Source: Pseudomonas baetica (lineage in GTDB: Bacteria; Pseudomonadota; Gammaproteobacteria; Pseudomonadales; Pseudomonadaceae). From it: DNA of 64,000 nt. The notes under the pieces were generated by a model. That model did not search any database and had not been told where the DNA came from. It was given only the letters and a program-made list of their open reading frames with translations. Below are positions 34,099 through 43,759 of the stretch, piece by piece. Each line of letters opens with the position of its first letter. Position 1 is the first letter of the stretch. Location: positions 1-64,000 of the forward strand of contig NZ_JAIHLQ010000020.1 in the NCBI RefSeq assembly GCF_019733355.1. The letters are read 5' to 3'. The translations under genes and the position numbers were made by a program.

Positions 34099-35595
34099 AT
34101 GAACATGACCCCCCCTGAATCGACCCAAACTGATGACGCAGCTGCCCTGACGGGCTCTCATTTGCCGGAGTCTGCAACCACTGTGGCTGACAATGTAGAC
34201 ATACCCACCCAGGTCAGCGACGACCAGGTTGACGAATCGATACCCGAAGAATTTCGGTACAACCTTGTGTTCAACAAGAAGGTGTCTGAGCTTCGTGCGC
34301 TGTTCGAGGAGCAGCATCGTCAGATCCGGGAGGAGGGTGCTGAAAAGCCAAAACGCGACGTTGCTTATCAATCTGTGATCTGTGACGAGCAGTTGAATCA
34401 GATTCCACTTGACGCCCGCTCCATTGGCCTGCTTGTTCAAGCTGATGACCAAAACCCTGCAATGCTGAGCGAAAACTTTGAGTTCAGCCTTATCCTCGCT
34501 ATGGGATCGTCATCGCCTGGCACAATTGATGTGCCTTTTGACACGTCGGTGGATACGCGTGAAATCCTCTACCAGGCTGAGTCTGCTGGTTTTGGGGTTA
34601 ATCTACTTCCCCCGGCGAACGCTACGGTTATTAATGCCGAGGTTGAGGCATATTGTGACCTCATTCGTGATTACGGTCGGATCTCGTTGCATGGCCAGAG
34701 CTGCAATATCCGGGTGTCGCCGATCGATGGTTACATGGAGTACCTGCTGTACGCAGAGCTTGGCTACAAACCAAAGGTCATCTCCACCGACGAGATGATG
34801 AACTTGCTCTACACCGATACCATGCCCGAAGTCGTTATGGATCATGTTAAAGCGTGCATCGCGGAGGTCGTGATTGAAGTCCTAGGCCCGGACTTCATGA
34901 AAGACCTCGTTGTAAACACTGTAAAAGCCCTGCACCTGAAGGATTTACAGTTCATGGAAGCTCGGGCCAGTATCCTTGAAGCTGAGTTGGATACCCGCAC
35001 TCCGTTTCCAAACATGATTCGCATCCTGGCTGAGGCTACGGGGCTTCGCGGTGCCGACGCGGCCGGATTACTGTTCGAGCTTAAGAACGCAATCCACACA
35101 GTGCTCGATAAGTACCTACCATCTGACCCAGTAGTAGAACCAGAGCCCGAAAATTCCACCGCCTCCAGTGCTGAAGTTAAGAATGCAGATGGAGTTCAGC
35201 AGGTCGACCCAGAGGAAAAAGTACCTGCAGAGGATTCAGGTATGCGCGTTCGAGCTCCTAATACCAAGCAAGCGGATTTGGCCAAAGCTTTGTGCCTGAT
35301 GGCTAGTTCTGTTGCTGGAGGCCCTGACGCTCTCAAAGCTGTTTGGGCTTCCATCGAGTCTGCGACTCAGCTCGATCAGCGGATCAACCTTGACCGTGAA
35401 ACCACCCTCCCAAGTTTGGCTGCAGGTCGTGTAGCTGATGCTCTTGGTGTTGCACCAAAGGTCGCTGCCTTGGCTGCAGGTGAGCTTGCGACACTTCTTC
35501 AGGTTGTTCTCGAAGCTGGCGGTGCTATAGAGCCGCCACCACCACCTGCCACGCCCAAGCCCACCCCACCCAGTGGCTTGATCGCTGTCGGTTAA
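34099..35595 (+). CDS. Hypothetical partner of the CHxA peptide, LIAVG tail (498 aa)
   Basis: It begins 6 nt after the peptide gene, so the two are cotranslated. No signal peptide or membrane segment. An acidic N-terminal 55 residues, a globular part to about 345, a charged linker, an Ala-rich helical domain (390-470) and a Pro-rich end closing with GLIAVG. No enzyme motif is visible. It may be a scaffold, chaperone or second substrate for the radical SAM enzymes. Confidence 0.7.
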   Translation: MNMTPPESTQTDDAAALTGSHLPESATTVADNVDIPTQVSDDQVDESIPEEFRYNLVFNKKVSELRALFEEQHRQIREEGAEKPKRDVAYQSVICDEQLNQIPLDARSIGLLVQADDQNPAMLSENFEFSLILAMGSSSPGTIDVPFDTSVDTREILYQAESAGFGVNLLPPANATVINAEVEAYCDLIRDYGRISLHGQSCNIRVSPIDGYMEYLLYAELGYKPKVISTDEMMNLLYTDTMPEVVMDHVKACIAEVVIEVLGPDFMKDLVVNTVKALHLKDLQFMEARASILEAELDTRTPFPNMIRILAEATGLRGADAAGLLFELKNAIHTVLDKYLPSDPVVEPEPENSTASSAEVKNADGVQQVDPEEKVPAEDSGMRVRAPNTKQADLAKALCLMASSVAGGPDALKAVWASIESATQLDQRINLDRETTLPSLAAGRVADALGVAPKVAALAAGELATLLQVVLEAGGAIEPPPPPATPKPTPPSGLIAVG

Positions 35596-35600
35596 GTCCC

Positions 35601-35625
35601 GGCTGGCAGCAGTAAGCTGCCAGCC
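35601..35625 (+). terminator. Intercistronic hairpin
   Basis: GGCTGGCAGC (35601-35610) pairs perfectly with GCTGCCAGCC (35616-35625). No T run follows, and the next gene's GAGG lies 4 nt away. It is more likely an mRNA-stability or translation-control element than a terminator. Confidence 0.45.
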
Positions 35626-35637
35626 TATGAGGCATGC

Positions 35638-36696
35638 ATGCGCTCAGAAGCTATCGGATTCATCAACGTAACCCGACAGTGCAATGTTGACTGCAAGCGG
35701 TGCTATCTCACTGAGGAGCACCGGGCCATTAAAGAGCGGTTGCCGGTCGCCACACTCCAGCAATTCCTCCAGTCATCATTTTGGGCAGACCGAGACTGCA
35801 CCCTCATTTGGGAGGGTGGCGAGCCTTCAGTGATTGGGCCGCAGGCGATGCAACTTTTAGTTGATACAGCCCGTCGCCTGCTGCCAAGCGCAAGGCAGAC
35901 CATGGTTACAAACTGCTTTTCAGTGCCAGACTGGCTATTGGCAATGGTTCATGAAGAGTTTGATGGGCTGGTCGAAACTACCTATGCACTTGGCAACAAA
36001 TTCAACCTGGCCGGATCTGAAGTCATCTATCAGGAACGGTTTCTTTCCGGCCTCAACAAGTTCTGGTCCGCTGGGGTCCCTTGCGTTGTCAACGTTGAGC
36101 TCAATGCAGAGACGGTTCAGGCTGGAGCGGATGCCCTTGTGGATGTCATGCTTCAAAGTGAATGCAAGGTATGGGAGTTCGACATTTCTGTCGACTTCGC
36201 TTCATTCTTGAAGACACCCGTATATCACCCCGCCAGTACGCCGGCATTACCGCTCACTGTTCCATACCAGAAAGCCTGGTCATTCCTCGCAGATCTAAGG
36301 GAGCGGCATTATGCACGGCTGACTCGGGCCGGCATCACAATTGGTGTGTTCGAGCAGAATCCTGATGCGGGCAACCTTCAGTTCAATGTGCTTTCCGAGG
36401 ATCGGTTCCTAACCCTGAATCCAGACGGCACAGTCACTACCAACCCGCTGTACTCTGACCTCGAAGGCACCATACTCGGTGATCTGCACGTTAGTTCGCT
36501 CGACTCCATGATTATTTCACGAAACCGGCTATCCCGAATTTCCCATGAGCGCAGAAGAATTAGGGCTTGTCACGGGTGTGAGCATGTCAGCTATTGCGGT
36601 GGCGGACCGGCGCATGTGCCTGTTTTTGATGGCTCGGGCGAGTGTGCCGGCGGACTCAGCATCTGGAATTCTTCGTTGAGGATGCAAAGTGCATAA
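35638..36696 (+). CDS. Radical SAM/SPASM protein 4
   Basis: 352 residues. CNVDCKRC (15-22), WEGGEP for SAM. The SPASM region is partly degenerate: the usual Cys after LNPDG is missing (LTLNPDGTVTTNPLY), while CHGCEHVSYCGGG and ECAGG remain. It may thus lack one auxiliary cluster ligand. It overlaps the next gene by 8 nt. Confidence 0.87.
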   Translation: MRSEAIGFINVTRQCNVDCKRCYLTEEHRAIKERLPVATLQQFLQSSFWADRDCTLIWEGGEPSVIGPQAMQLLVDTARRLLPSARQTMVTNCFSVPDWLLAMVHEEFDGLVETTYALGNKFNLAGSEVIYQERFLSGLNKFWSAGVPCVVNVELNAETVQAGADALVDVMLQSECKVWEFDISVDFASFLKTPVYHPASTPALPLTVPYQKAWSFLADLRERHYARLTRAGITIGVFEQNPDAGNLQFNVLSEDRFLTLNPDGTVTTNPLYSDLEGTILGDLHVSSLDSMIISRNRLSRISHERRRIRACHGCEHVSYCGGGPAHVPVFDGSGECAGGLSIWNSSLRMQSA

Positions 36697-38425
36697 GGCG
36701 TCTCGTGTAAACCAAGCAAACATCAGCATCACCGCGACCAGGTGGTGTAACCGGCGCTGCACCCACTGTTATATCGACCCAGCTGAGCTGGGAAATCCGA
36801 CGCAAATGGACGAGGCTGTATTCAGATCTGTCTTTGACAGTGTTGCTCAGCTCGTTGCGTTGGATACTGGTCTAGAGGAAGTGGAGTGGGAGTTGATCGG
36901 GGGGGAGATTACAAAGCTCCCCGTTGCATACTGGGAGCGAAACCTTCCCTATGCTTTGAATAAGTGCCGTGAATTCAATGCTGGCTTCAAAACGCCAGGA
37001 TCTATCAATGTCCTGACGAATCTGATATTTGCCAACGATAAGCATCGGAGCGAGTACGTCGACCTGTTCAACACCTATGGTGACTGGCCAGAGATGGCGA
37101 TCTATACATCCTGGGAACCCGACACAAATCGTTTTGGCAAAAACATGAAGCTCATGGGGCCCTGGGCTGAAACTGTGCGCGCGATCAAAGCCAAGCAGAA
37201 GATTCTCGATGTGATTCTTACGAAGACCACCGTGGCGATGGGTCCAGATTACTTACTAGAAACGTTTCTGCCGCTCGGCATAACCGACTTCAGCATCAAG
37301 ATGATAAGCCCTTACGGCTCGGGGAGGGCTTTTTGGCAGCCAAATATGGTGTCTTTCAAGGAGATGAGTGACTACCTATGTCGACTCTTTGATATTGCGC
37401 CACCCGGAATCACCTTCACCCCCGCCGATGAAATGTCAGGAGCCGTTTTCCGCGGAACAAGCTATCAGTGCATCGGCAATTTTCGATACGATTTAGCTGT
37501 GGAGCCTGACGGGTTGACTACATTCAACGCTAATCAAACGACAGCTGAAGCAGCCCTTGGCGAGCGTAAGATTTATGTTGGTGATGATGATTGGGCTTAC
37601 CGGGTCCTTGCAGACAACACTCAAGAGCTAGATAACAAGCTATCTAAGTACCACAGCTATTGTTTCCAATGTGAATTCCACTCTGCGTGTGCTGGCGGCT
37701 GGTACCACTACAGGGTAGCCGAGCCAGCCGATGTCCGGCCATGGGATAAAGGAGATTGTCCAGGCTACAAGCAGTTATGGACAAAGGTTAAGGATCGACA
37801 CGGTTCGTTTGATCCTGTGCAGGCCAGGCATAGCTCGGAAATGCAATCGATGATGATGAGCGCTAAGGCTCAGCCCCCTTCTGAAGTCTTCCATGAGGAG
37901 GCGGTAGGGGTTGCAGGGACATTCTCAGATTGGCTGAAGCAAACCCGCGGAGCAAAAGTAAACGTGCGTGCATCGAGCAGTTTCGATAAGCCGTTGATCC
38001 AGCGACTGTGGGCTTATCAAGGTGTAGGGACGGCCACGATGATCCAGCAGGCTGAGATACACCTGCTAACAGCTACGGAGCAGCGCGTGCTCTTCGAGCA
38101 CCTGGTGTATCAAGATCTATCCGCGGTTTCGGTACCTTCAGAGGCTTTATGGAGTTGGGTTGACGCCAATGGCGGTGATCCATTGGCCGACCTGCTTGCA
38201 AGAGCTGAGGTTGACCTAGAGTCTAGCGGGCTGTGCCACACAGACATATTGGTGGCCGGACACAATACCGAACTTGTCCGCTGGGTGCTCAAGTACCCGC
38301 GCCTTTCGCATTCTGGCGAGTCGAATAATGAGCGGCACCCACTCGTACAGCAGCTCGCGCACCACCTTCAGCTTGAAGCACGAGCCAAAGACAGAATTGC
38401 AAGGCGTCGGCATAACCTTAGCTGA
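36689..38425 (+). CDS. Radical SAM/SPASM protein 5, long form
   Basis: 578 residues from GTG 36689 (GAGG 7 nt upstream). CNRRCTHC (20-27); the SAM-binding motif reads IGGEIT rather than GGEP. SPASM-type CFQCEFHSACAGGW. It shares with the products at 38502 and 43752 the signature HCY-(I/V)-x-P-x(2)-L ... W(E/Q)RNLP and an extra C-terminal helical domain of about 170 residues. The three are diverged paralogues. Confidence 0.88.
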   Translation: MHKASRVNQANISITATRWCNRRCTHCYIDPAELGNPTQMDEAVFRSVFDSVAQLVALDTGLEEVEWELIGGEITKLPVAYWERNLPYALNKCREFNAGFKTPGSINVLTNLIFANDKHRSEYVDLFNTYGDWPEMAIYTSWEPDTNRFGKNMKLMGPWAETVRAIKAKQKILDVILTKTTVAMGPDYLLETFLPLGITDFSIKMISPYGSGRAFWQPNMVSFKEMSDYLCRLFDIAPPGITFTPADEMSGAVFRGTSYQCIGNFRYDLAVEPDGLTTFNANQTTAEAALGERKIYVGDDDWAYRVLADNTQELDNKLSKYHSYCFQCEFHSACAGGWYHYRVAEPADVRPWDKGDCPGYKQLWTKVKDRHGSFDPVQARHSSEMQSMMMSAKAQPPSEVFHEEAVGVAGTFSDWLKQTRGAKVNVRASSSFDKPLIQRLWAYQGVGTATMIQQAEIHLLTATEQRVLFEHLVYQDLSAVSVPSEALWSWVDANGGDPLADLLARAEVDLESSGLCHTDILVAGHNTELVRWVLKYPRLSHSGESNNERHPLVQQLAHHLQLEARAKDRIARRRHNLS

Positions 38426-38431
38426 ACCTAG

Positions 38432-38458
38432 ACCGCTTTAATGGAGCGGTTTTTTTTT
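38432..38458 (+). terminator. Rho-independent terminator inside the radical SAM block
   Basis: ACCGCT (38432-38437) / AGCGGT (38445-38450) followed by nine T. With the promoter-like motif just downstream it splits the block into at least two transcription units. Confidence 0.82.
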
Positions 38459-38470
38459 GCAGAACGGCCG

Positions 38471-38501
38471 AAATGGGGCAGTCCCCTCCCACTATTAGGG
38501 T
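38471..38501 (+). promoter_or_regulatory. Promoter-like motif A, copy 2
   Basis: AAATGGGGCAGTC followed by CCCACTATTAGGGT, ending exactly at ATG 38502 and located 13 nt after a strong terminator. That position makes a promoter role the simplest reading. If the gene starts at 38502 its mRNA may be leaderless; a later ATG at 38547 would leave a 45-nt leader. Confidence 0.58.
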
Positions 38502-40331
38502 ATGAATATCCAACCCTTCGCCCTTCCGCGTAACCGCTCAATTGAGATGATGTCGACGACCATATCGACCAACCTCAATTGCAATCTGGCGTGCCAACAC
38601 TGTTACATCCAGCCAGAGCTGCTCCGACGTAAAGAGTACATCGACGAAGCGACCTTTCGGCGGGCGGTGGAGGTCATCATTGAAGCCTTCCATCTAGATC
38701 AGTCCGTTACCTACCTACACCTGGACGTACTTGGGGGGGAAGCCACCCTCATGCCTTTTGAGTTCTGGCAGCGAAACCTCCCTTGGGTGCTTGGCCAGAT
38801 TGATGAGATGAACAGGATTGGTATTCAGACAGAATTCACCTTTTGTTCAAATCTGATGTGGAAGGACGATCGGTATCTAGGTCTCCTTCGTGAGTTCAAG
38901 GGGCACCCCGCAATGGATATTGCGATCCCCTTTGAGGGACCTGAGAGTGGGCGGTTCGGAAGAGGCATGGCCATCCTGCCTAAGTACCTCAAGCGTATAG
39001 AAGCCTTGGGCGACTGCAACATGCTCAACCTGGTGCTTGTAATGGGGCAGGGTCTAATTGATCTTGGGCCTGAGTACATCATCGAAACGTTCGTGAAGCG
39101 GGGCGTTACCGACGCAACCTGCGACATGATTTTTCCATGGGGTTCAGGGAAGGCGTATTTCGATCGAGCCCAACCTCAGTACCAGGACGTTGCCGAGTAC
39201 ATTTCGACACTGGCTCGGCTGGGCAAGCAATATGGATTGACGGTCGATCACCTGGACGACATGAAAAAGTCGTTACGTACGCTGTCACGGTCCCAGAACA
39301 CGCTTAACGATGCTTACGAGTTCCACTGGGACCAGAGAGGGGAGCTTTCGCTCAATCCCAATCAGACCGGCACAGAGGCGCTCAAGCCCTACATAAATCT
39401 AAATGCGCACGATGCGAATGCTGCACTGAAAGTTGTTTGGGGTAACAACAGTGAGCTCGATAACAAGCTCAGCTACGAGCACGACTTCTGCCGTGACTGC
39501 CAATACCTGCAGGCGTGTAATTCCGGGTGGTATCCACACAAGGATTTACCGCCTGAAACCGTTCGGTCGTTCATGCAGAGTTCAGATGACAGCTTCAGCT
39601 GCCCAGGTTTTTTCCAGCTTTGGGAGTCACAGGCGAGTGAGAATTTTGATCCGTTAGGTGTAAGCAAGTACGCCAACGTCCGCCGTATTAAGCGAGCTCA
39701 ACTCAGGAAGCAAGCTGTTGCGGATAACTCTGCTCCGCTGCGCGAGGCTGACTACACGTGCGATTACGAAGGTTATTTCGAGGCCGTGAAGGGGGCGACT
39801 CGAGTCCTACTGGAACCGATTGATATGTTCGGCTGCACCCCCCGCCAGCGCTTGTGGTTCTACGATCGCCTGCAGAAACAGATCCTCCTGCCGGACGGCA
39901 GCCTGGATGGTTTCGATGAGCGCTATTCGATTCTGGCTCACCATCTGGCAGGTAATTACCACTCGATTGCATTCAGTGACGAGCTGGTATGGGCGGCACT
40001 CAGGTCAGGTCCCACGACGCCATTGTCCCGCTATGTCATCGACGCTCTATCACTCTCTTCGTGGGCAGAACTTCCTATTGACGTCTTGGGCGGTAGCACC
40101 CGGCAAAGCTCCGGCCTAGAGGTTTCCCATAAGTTCGAGGATCTGCTCATTTGGGCCCTGTTCCGACGTCCACCGCCTGACATTCTTGCCTTGGCCTTCG
40201 CTCGGCGGCCGGCGGTGATAACTGAAGAGTCAGCCAGTTTCCTTCGTCGAATTTCAACAGTCGCAAGAGCGATTGGCGGTCGTGAACTCGGCATTGATCA
40301 CAACGAACCTTCGCTAGACGGTGCCGCATGA
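38502..40331 (+). CDS. Radical SAM/SPASM protein 6, long form
   Basis: 609 residues. CNLACQHC (27-34), LGGEAT in place of GGEP, then CRDCQYLQACNSGW and SCPGF. The C-terminal extension contains PRQRLWFYDRLQKQIL and HHLAGNYHSIAF, matched in the product at 43752 by WVERLFFYDAIG and HIVYGNFHFLEF. This extension may bind substrate. The stop overlaps the next start (ATGA). Confidence 0.88.
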   Translation: MNIQPFALPRNRSIEMMSTTISTNLNCNLACQHCYIQPELLRRKEYIDEATFRRAVEVIIEAFHLDQSVTYLHLDVLGGEATLMPFEFWQRNLPWVLGQIDEMNRIGIQTEFTFCSNLMWKDDRYLGLLREFKGHPAMDIAIPFEGPESGRFGRGMAILPKYLKRIEALGDCNMLNLVLVMGQGLIDLGPEYIIETFVKRGVTDATCDMIFPWGSGKAYFDRAQPQYQDVAEYISTLARLGKQYGLTVDHLDDMKKSLRTLSRSQNTLNDAYEFHWDQRGELSLNPNQTGTEALKPYINLNAHDANAALKVVWGNNSELDNKLSYEHDFCRDCQYLQACNSGWYPHKDLPPETVRSFMQSSDDSFSCPGFFQLWESQASENFDPLGVSKYANVRRIKRAQLRKQAVADNSAPLREADYTCDYEGYFEAVKGATRVLLEPIDMFGCTPRQRLWFYDRLQKQILLPDGSLDGFDERYSILAHHLAGNYHSIAFSDELVWAALRSGPTTPLSRYVIDALSLSSWAELPIDVLGGSTRQSSGLEVSHKFEDLLIWALFRRPPPDILALAFARRPAVITEESASFLRRISTVARAIGGRELGIDHNEPSLDGAA

Positions 40332-43300
40332 ATCGAATTTGGCTGTTGTTGCTCATTGGTGTCAGTGCTCAGGCACAGGCATTCCCAGTGATTTTGGGTG
40401 GAGCTGGTGCCCTGGCTCTGGGTGCGGGATTCCTCCCACTTCTGGGAATTGGTCTTGCCTTATATTTCGGCGTCAAGCTCTGGAAGCTCCCCCGACTTGC
40501 CCTGATTATTTGTTCCCTGGCTGGATTTTTCATTTGCGCGATCGTCTGCATCCAGTGGGCTGACGCGAATCGTGAAGCGATCCTTGCTAACACACAGAGC
40601 CTTGGAGCCCCCTCACAGCGCACTACTGACATCCCATACCCTTATGTAAGTGATGCTGCCCAAGCATTATCAGGGTCGCGCATTACCGCAGATGACTTCT
40701 ACAAAGGGGTCTCTAATCGCAAGATTCGTGTCATCCGCGTCGACCTTGGCCCTCAGCTATTCAAGGATTTCGGGTTTGGAGCGACTGCGACGCAGATCCA
40801 CAATAATCCTGAGCCACTGCTAGGGATAGCTAAGAAGGGAAACCAACAAGTGGTCCTGGTCGATGAGAGGGGGACTACAGCAGCTGCGATAGCTGAGGAT
40901 CTGAATGAGAGATTCGGCGTTCACATACAATTTTTGGAGGGCGGCGCCAATGCTCTCAATGACTATGCGTGGGATCACTTGGCTAAGCTCGGTGATGATC
41001 ATGCGGTGTTGCCAGCAGACATTCCATCGTTCAAGGAGCAGCGGAACCCAACCATCATCAGTACGACCAATCCCGATGAGTTTTTGAACTATGGCTGGCT
41101 GCATGGGCTGACGGTGACCCTTCCTGTGTTCTTGTCAGGGGCTGATGCTATTGCCGAAGCCCTTCATGGCAAGACCGTTCTCATCACTGCGGCTGAAAGT
41201 CATTACTCGGGTGATACCTGGATTTTGCTCGATATGCTTCGAGCTAGGGGTGTCGATGCCTACTTCATGCAGCCAACCCGAGAAGAGTTGCTGATCAAGC
41301 CAGCATACTTCAAGGCTTACAAAAACGCAGATCGATACTTCGGAGCAGCCCAATCGTTCGACTACGTGTTGGGTTACCAAGACGTTCGATTCCTAGACTT
41401 CCAGTCTGCTGATGATTGGGCCAGAACAAAGAACCAGTTACCACGCACTGACCATATCGACATGGAAATCGTGGCCAAAGGTGGGCTTACTCAAGCTATT
41501 GCCGGGCTGGATCAAAGCAAAGCTTACGTTGGGCTGGCATACGATCGAAGGACTTTTTATCACTCCATCCTTGCGGGCGAAATCCTGTCGGCAGGCGGAG
41601 TTAGATGGCTCGGTATCAACACAGAGCCCGGCCTCTTCAATCGAGCGGTGCTTACTGACGACGATCTCATCGACCCGGAAGCGGCGATGTACGCAAGTAT
41701 CGAGGGCAGAAGCATCCGAGCTATTGGAAGCGTGTTCGGTTTGGTTCCTGGATCAGCTGCATGGGTTGTTTTCTTGAACCTGGCCATCAGTTTTATTGGT
41801 GCATTCTTAGCTGCCCGCCCACGACATCCGGCCATGAAGGTCGCCGTAGCTCTCGTTGGTACAGTGGCCACTTACATTCTCTGGCTCGCGTATCTTGAGA
41901 CAACGCCGGTTTGGGCTAGCGATGATCTCATTTCAATCTCGCAAATATTGGGTGCCTTGTCAGGCTGGATTGCAGCCAAGCACTTTCTTGCCCGCCGGCA
42001 GTTCAAAACTGACGCTGTCATTGATGTTCTACCCGCGAAAATTGGTCTTCTGCAGCGGGCTGCGGAGCTTGGCTACAACGTGCAGAAGGGGTACGTGGTT
42101 TCAAACGTTGACCTCGACAGGTTTCCGCACTGGGTAACTTCAGCGCGTGTACTGGTTCGATCCGCAGCTTCCTCAGAGAGTTCGTCTGCTCAAACAATCG
42201 GGGTGTTCGAGTCGATACCTGCCCAGGGCAAGGCTGAGGTAAAGGCAGCACTGAAGACTGTTCATGCGCAGATCACTGCCGCCGGCGAAGTCCCTTTTTC
42301 ACTTATCCAGACATTTATCACCGCGAGAATGTTCGGTGTAGCAATGTTTGGCACTGCTGGTGACGGTCATCTGTTCATCTGTGAAGGGGGGGTGGGCGAC
42401 GCTGCTACTGCCGGCACAGGGAAGACAGAGCGTGTAGCGATACCTATCTGGAAAACTTCTGGCTTGTCGAATGACACGAAAAAGGTTCGCTCAGCACTTC
42501 TAAATCTGCACCGGGATATGGGGGCAACTTCGATTGAGTGGGCGGTGTCGGCAAATGGAGTTCTCACGATCCTCCAGGTCAGTACAGATACCCTTGGGCG
42601 ACCCGGTCTTTCAAAACTGTTGAAAGGCACCAGCGGGTATGGCCGTACATCATCTAGGTTCGTTGCACTACCAGTAGACCATGGAAGCTCCGTAGGTGCC
42701 GCGGTGGTGGCCGCTATGGCGGCACCTGGTGATCAGTTCTCGGTTGGGGGAGTGCGTCTAGCTCGGGTTCGCAGTTTCGTAAGTGCTCGGGCACTTCAGC
42801 TGGCCGATATCACCTCGGTACTTGGGTCCCTGCCTCGATCTGCATTCTCCCGCGTCCCAGGAGCTCTCCTGTTGAAGGCTTTTGAATTGGCTGACAGAAA
42901 GCGTGATAGCGATCGCCGGACCCGCCAAATCTCGCTTGGCGGTCCTGATCGCGCATTGGCCGAAGCTATTGCATGTGAGCTTGCTGTCGTCTCTCGCCTT
43001 TACGGCCGCTTTAGTCGAATAGCCACGACCGCGATCGAGCTGAAGATTGAATCCCCAAGTCAGGGATTTGAACGGGCCTTGACCTCCACTTTGATCGGGC
43101 ATGAGGCCAGCAAGTTCAGCCCAGACGAGACTGTAGAAATGGCATCAGTGGCAGGGTATGCAGGTGTTACCTCATACGCTCCGTTTGCCGAACCTTGCTT
43201 AGACGCTGAGCTGGTATCAAGCGTTATACAGGTAGTGGATTCCCCTCTTGCCTGGATGAAGGACAAATGCGCAGTAATGATGATGGTTGAACTTGGAAGG

Positions 43301-43759
43301 CTGAGTCCTGCAATTGATGAACTTTGCCGGCGCGGGGTCGCCGACCTTCTGCTAGACATCTTGCCGTCATACCTGGGCGATCTATCCGGTAACTGCCCGG
43401 TTTTTGATGAAGTGCCCAAGCAAATCCGCAAATTCTTTGAGTATGGTCAGCACCATCCGCAGGCGGGCACCAAGCCTATTGCCTGGGGCGTACCTCGCCC
43501 GGGGCTCGAATTGACACTCACAACCCCTGACAACTTTGCTGCAGGCACAGCGGTTTACTTGGAAACGACGGACATGTCCCAGCTTGCCATGATTTCGACA
43601 GCAGGTGCTCTAGTTGTCCGATCTGGCTCCTCGCTATCGCATCTTCTTCAGCACGCCCGCAGGCTAGACATTCCGCATGTTGTGGGCGTGGAATGTGGTG
43701 CAGATTTAGTTGGTAAGACCATTCGAATTGAACCTACAGGTGGGGTGTTTTGTGCATAA
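40328..43759 (+). CDS. Rhodanese-like / membrane / dikinase fusion protein
   Basis: 1143 residues. The N-terminus is a signal or membrane helix followed by two more (to about 75). Two rhodanese-like folds follow at about 175-225 (VVLVDERGTT) and 330-445, both without an active-site Cys. Three further membrane segments lie between about 470 and 560. The C-terminal half has a PPDK/PEP-synthase-type ATP-grasp (VLVRSAASS, R611) and ends with the swivelling phosphohistidine domain: SLSH with likely catalytic H1105, then QHARRLDIPHVVGV. The PEP-binding barrel is absent. This order matches dikinases such as rifampin phosphotransferase, which phosphorylate a small substrate using ATP and water. It may phosphorylate the product of the cluster at the membrane. 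Confidence 0.75.
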   Translation: MNRIWLLLLIGVSAQAQAFPVILGGAGALALGAGFLPLLGIGLALYFGVKLWKLPRLALIICSLAGFFICAIVCIQWADANREAILANTQSLGAPSQRTTDIPYPYVSDAAQALSGSRITADDFYKGVSNRKIRVIRVDLGPQLFKDFGFGATATQIHNNPEPLLGIAKKGNQQVVLVDERGTTAAAIAEDLNERFGVHIQFLEGGANALNDYAWDHLAKLGDDHAVLPADIPSFKEQRNPTIISTTNPDEFLNYGWLHGLTVTLPVFLSGADAIAEALHGKTVLITAAESHYSGDTWILLDMLRARGVDAYFMQPTREELLIKPAYFKAYKNADRYFGAAQSFDYVLGYQDVRFLDFQSADDWARTKNQLPRTDHIDMEIVAKGGLTQAIAGLDQSKAYVGLAYDRRTFYHSILAGEILSAGGVRWLGINTEPGLFNRAVLTDDDLIDPEAAMYASIEGRSIRAIGSVFGLVPGSAAWVVFLNLAISFIGAFLAARPRHPAMKVAVALVGTVATYILWLAYLETTPVWASDDLISISQILGALSGWIAAKHFLARRQFKTDAVIDVLPAKIGLLQRAAELGYNVQKGYVVSNVDLDRFPHWVTSARVLVRSAASSESSSAQTIGVFESIPAQGKAEVKAALKTVHAQITAAGEVPFSLIQTFITARMFGVAMFGTAGDGHLFICEGGVGDAATAGTGKTERVAIPIWKTSGLSNDTKKVRSALLNLHRDMGATSIEWAVSANGVLTILQVSTDTLGRPGLSKLLKGTSGYGRTSSRFVALPVDHGSSVGAAVVAAMAAPGDQFSVGGVRLARVRSFVSARALQLADITSVLGSLPRSAFSRVPGALLLKAFELADRKRDSDRRTRQISLGGPDRALAEAIACELAVVSRLYGRFSRIATTAIELKIESPSQGFERALTSTLIGHEASKFSPDETVEMASVAGYAGVTSYAPFAEPCLDAELVSSVIQVVDSPLAWMKDKCAVMMMVELGRLSPAIDELCRRGVADLLLDILPSYLGDLSGNCPVFDEVPKQIRKFFEYGQHHPQAGTKPIAWGVPRPGLELTLTTPDNFAAGTAVYLETTDMSQLAMISTAGALVVRSGSSLSHLLQHARRLDIPHVVGVECGADLVGKTIRIEPTGGVFCA

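Noticed and set aside
33613..34452. Long - strand open frame over the CHxA peptide gene.
   Set aside because: It mirrors two well-supported + strand genes, has no ribosome site and would produce a Cys/Thr-rich sequence from the repeats.
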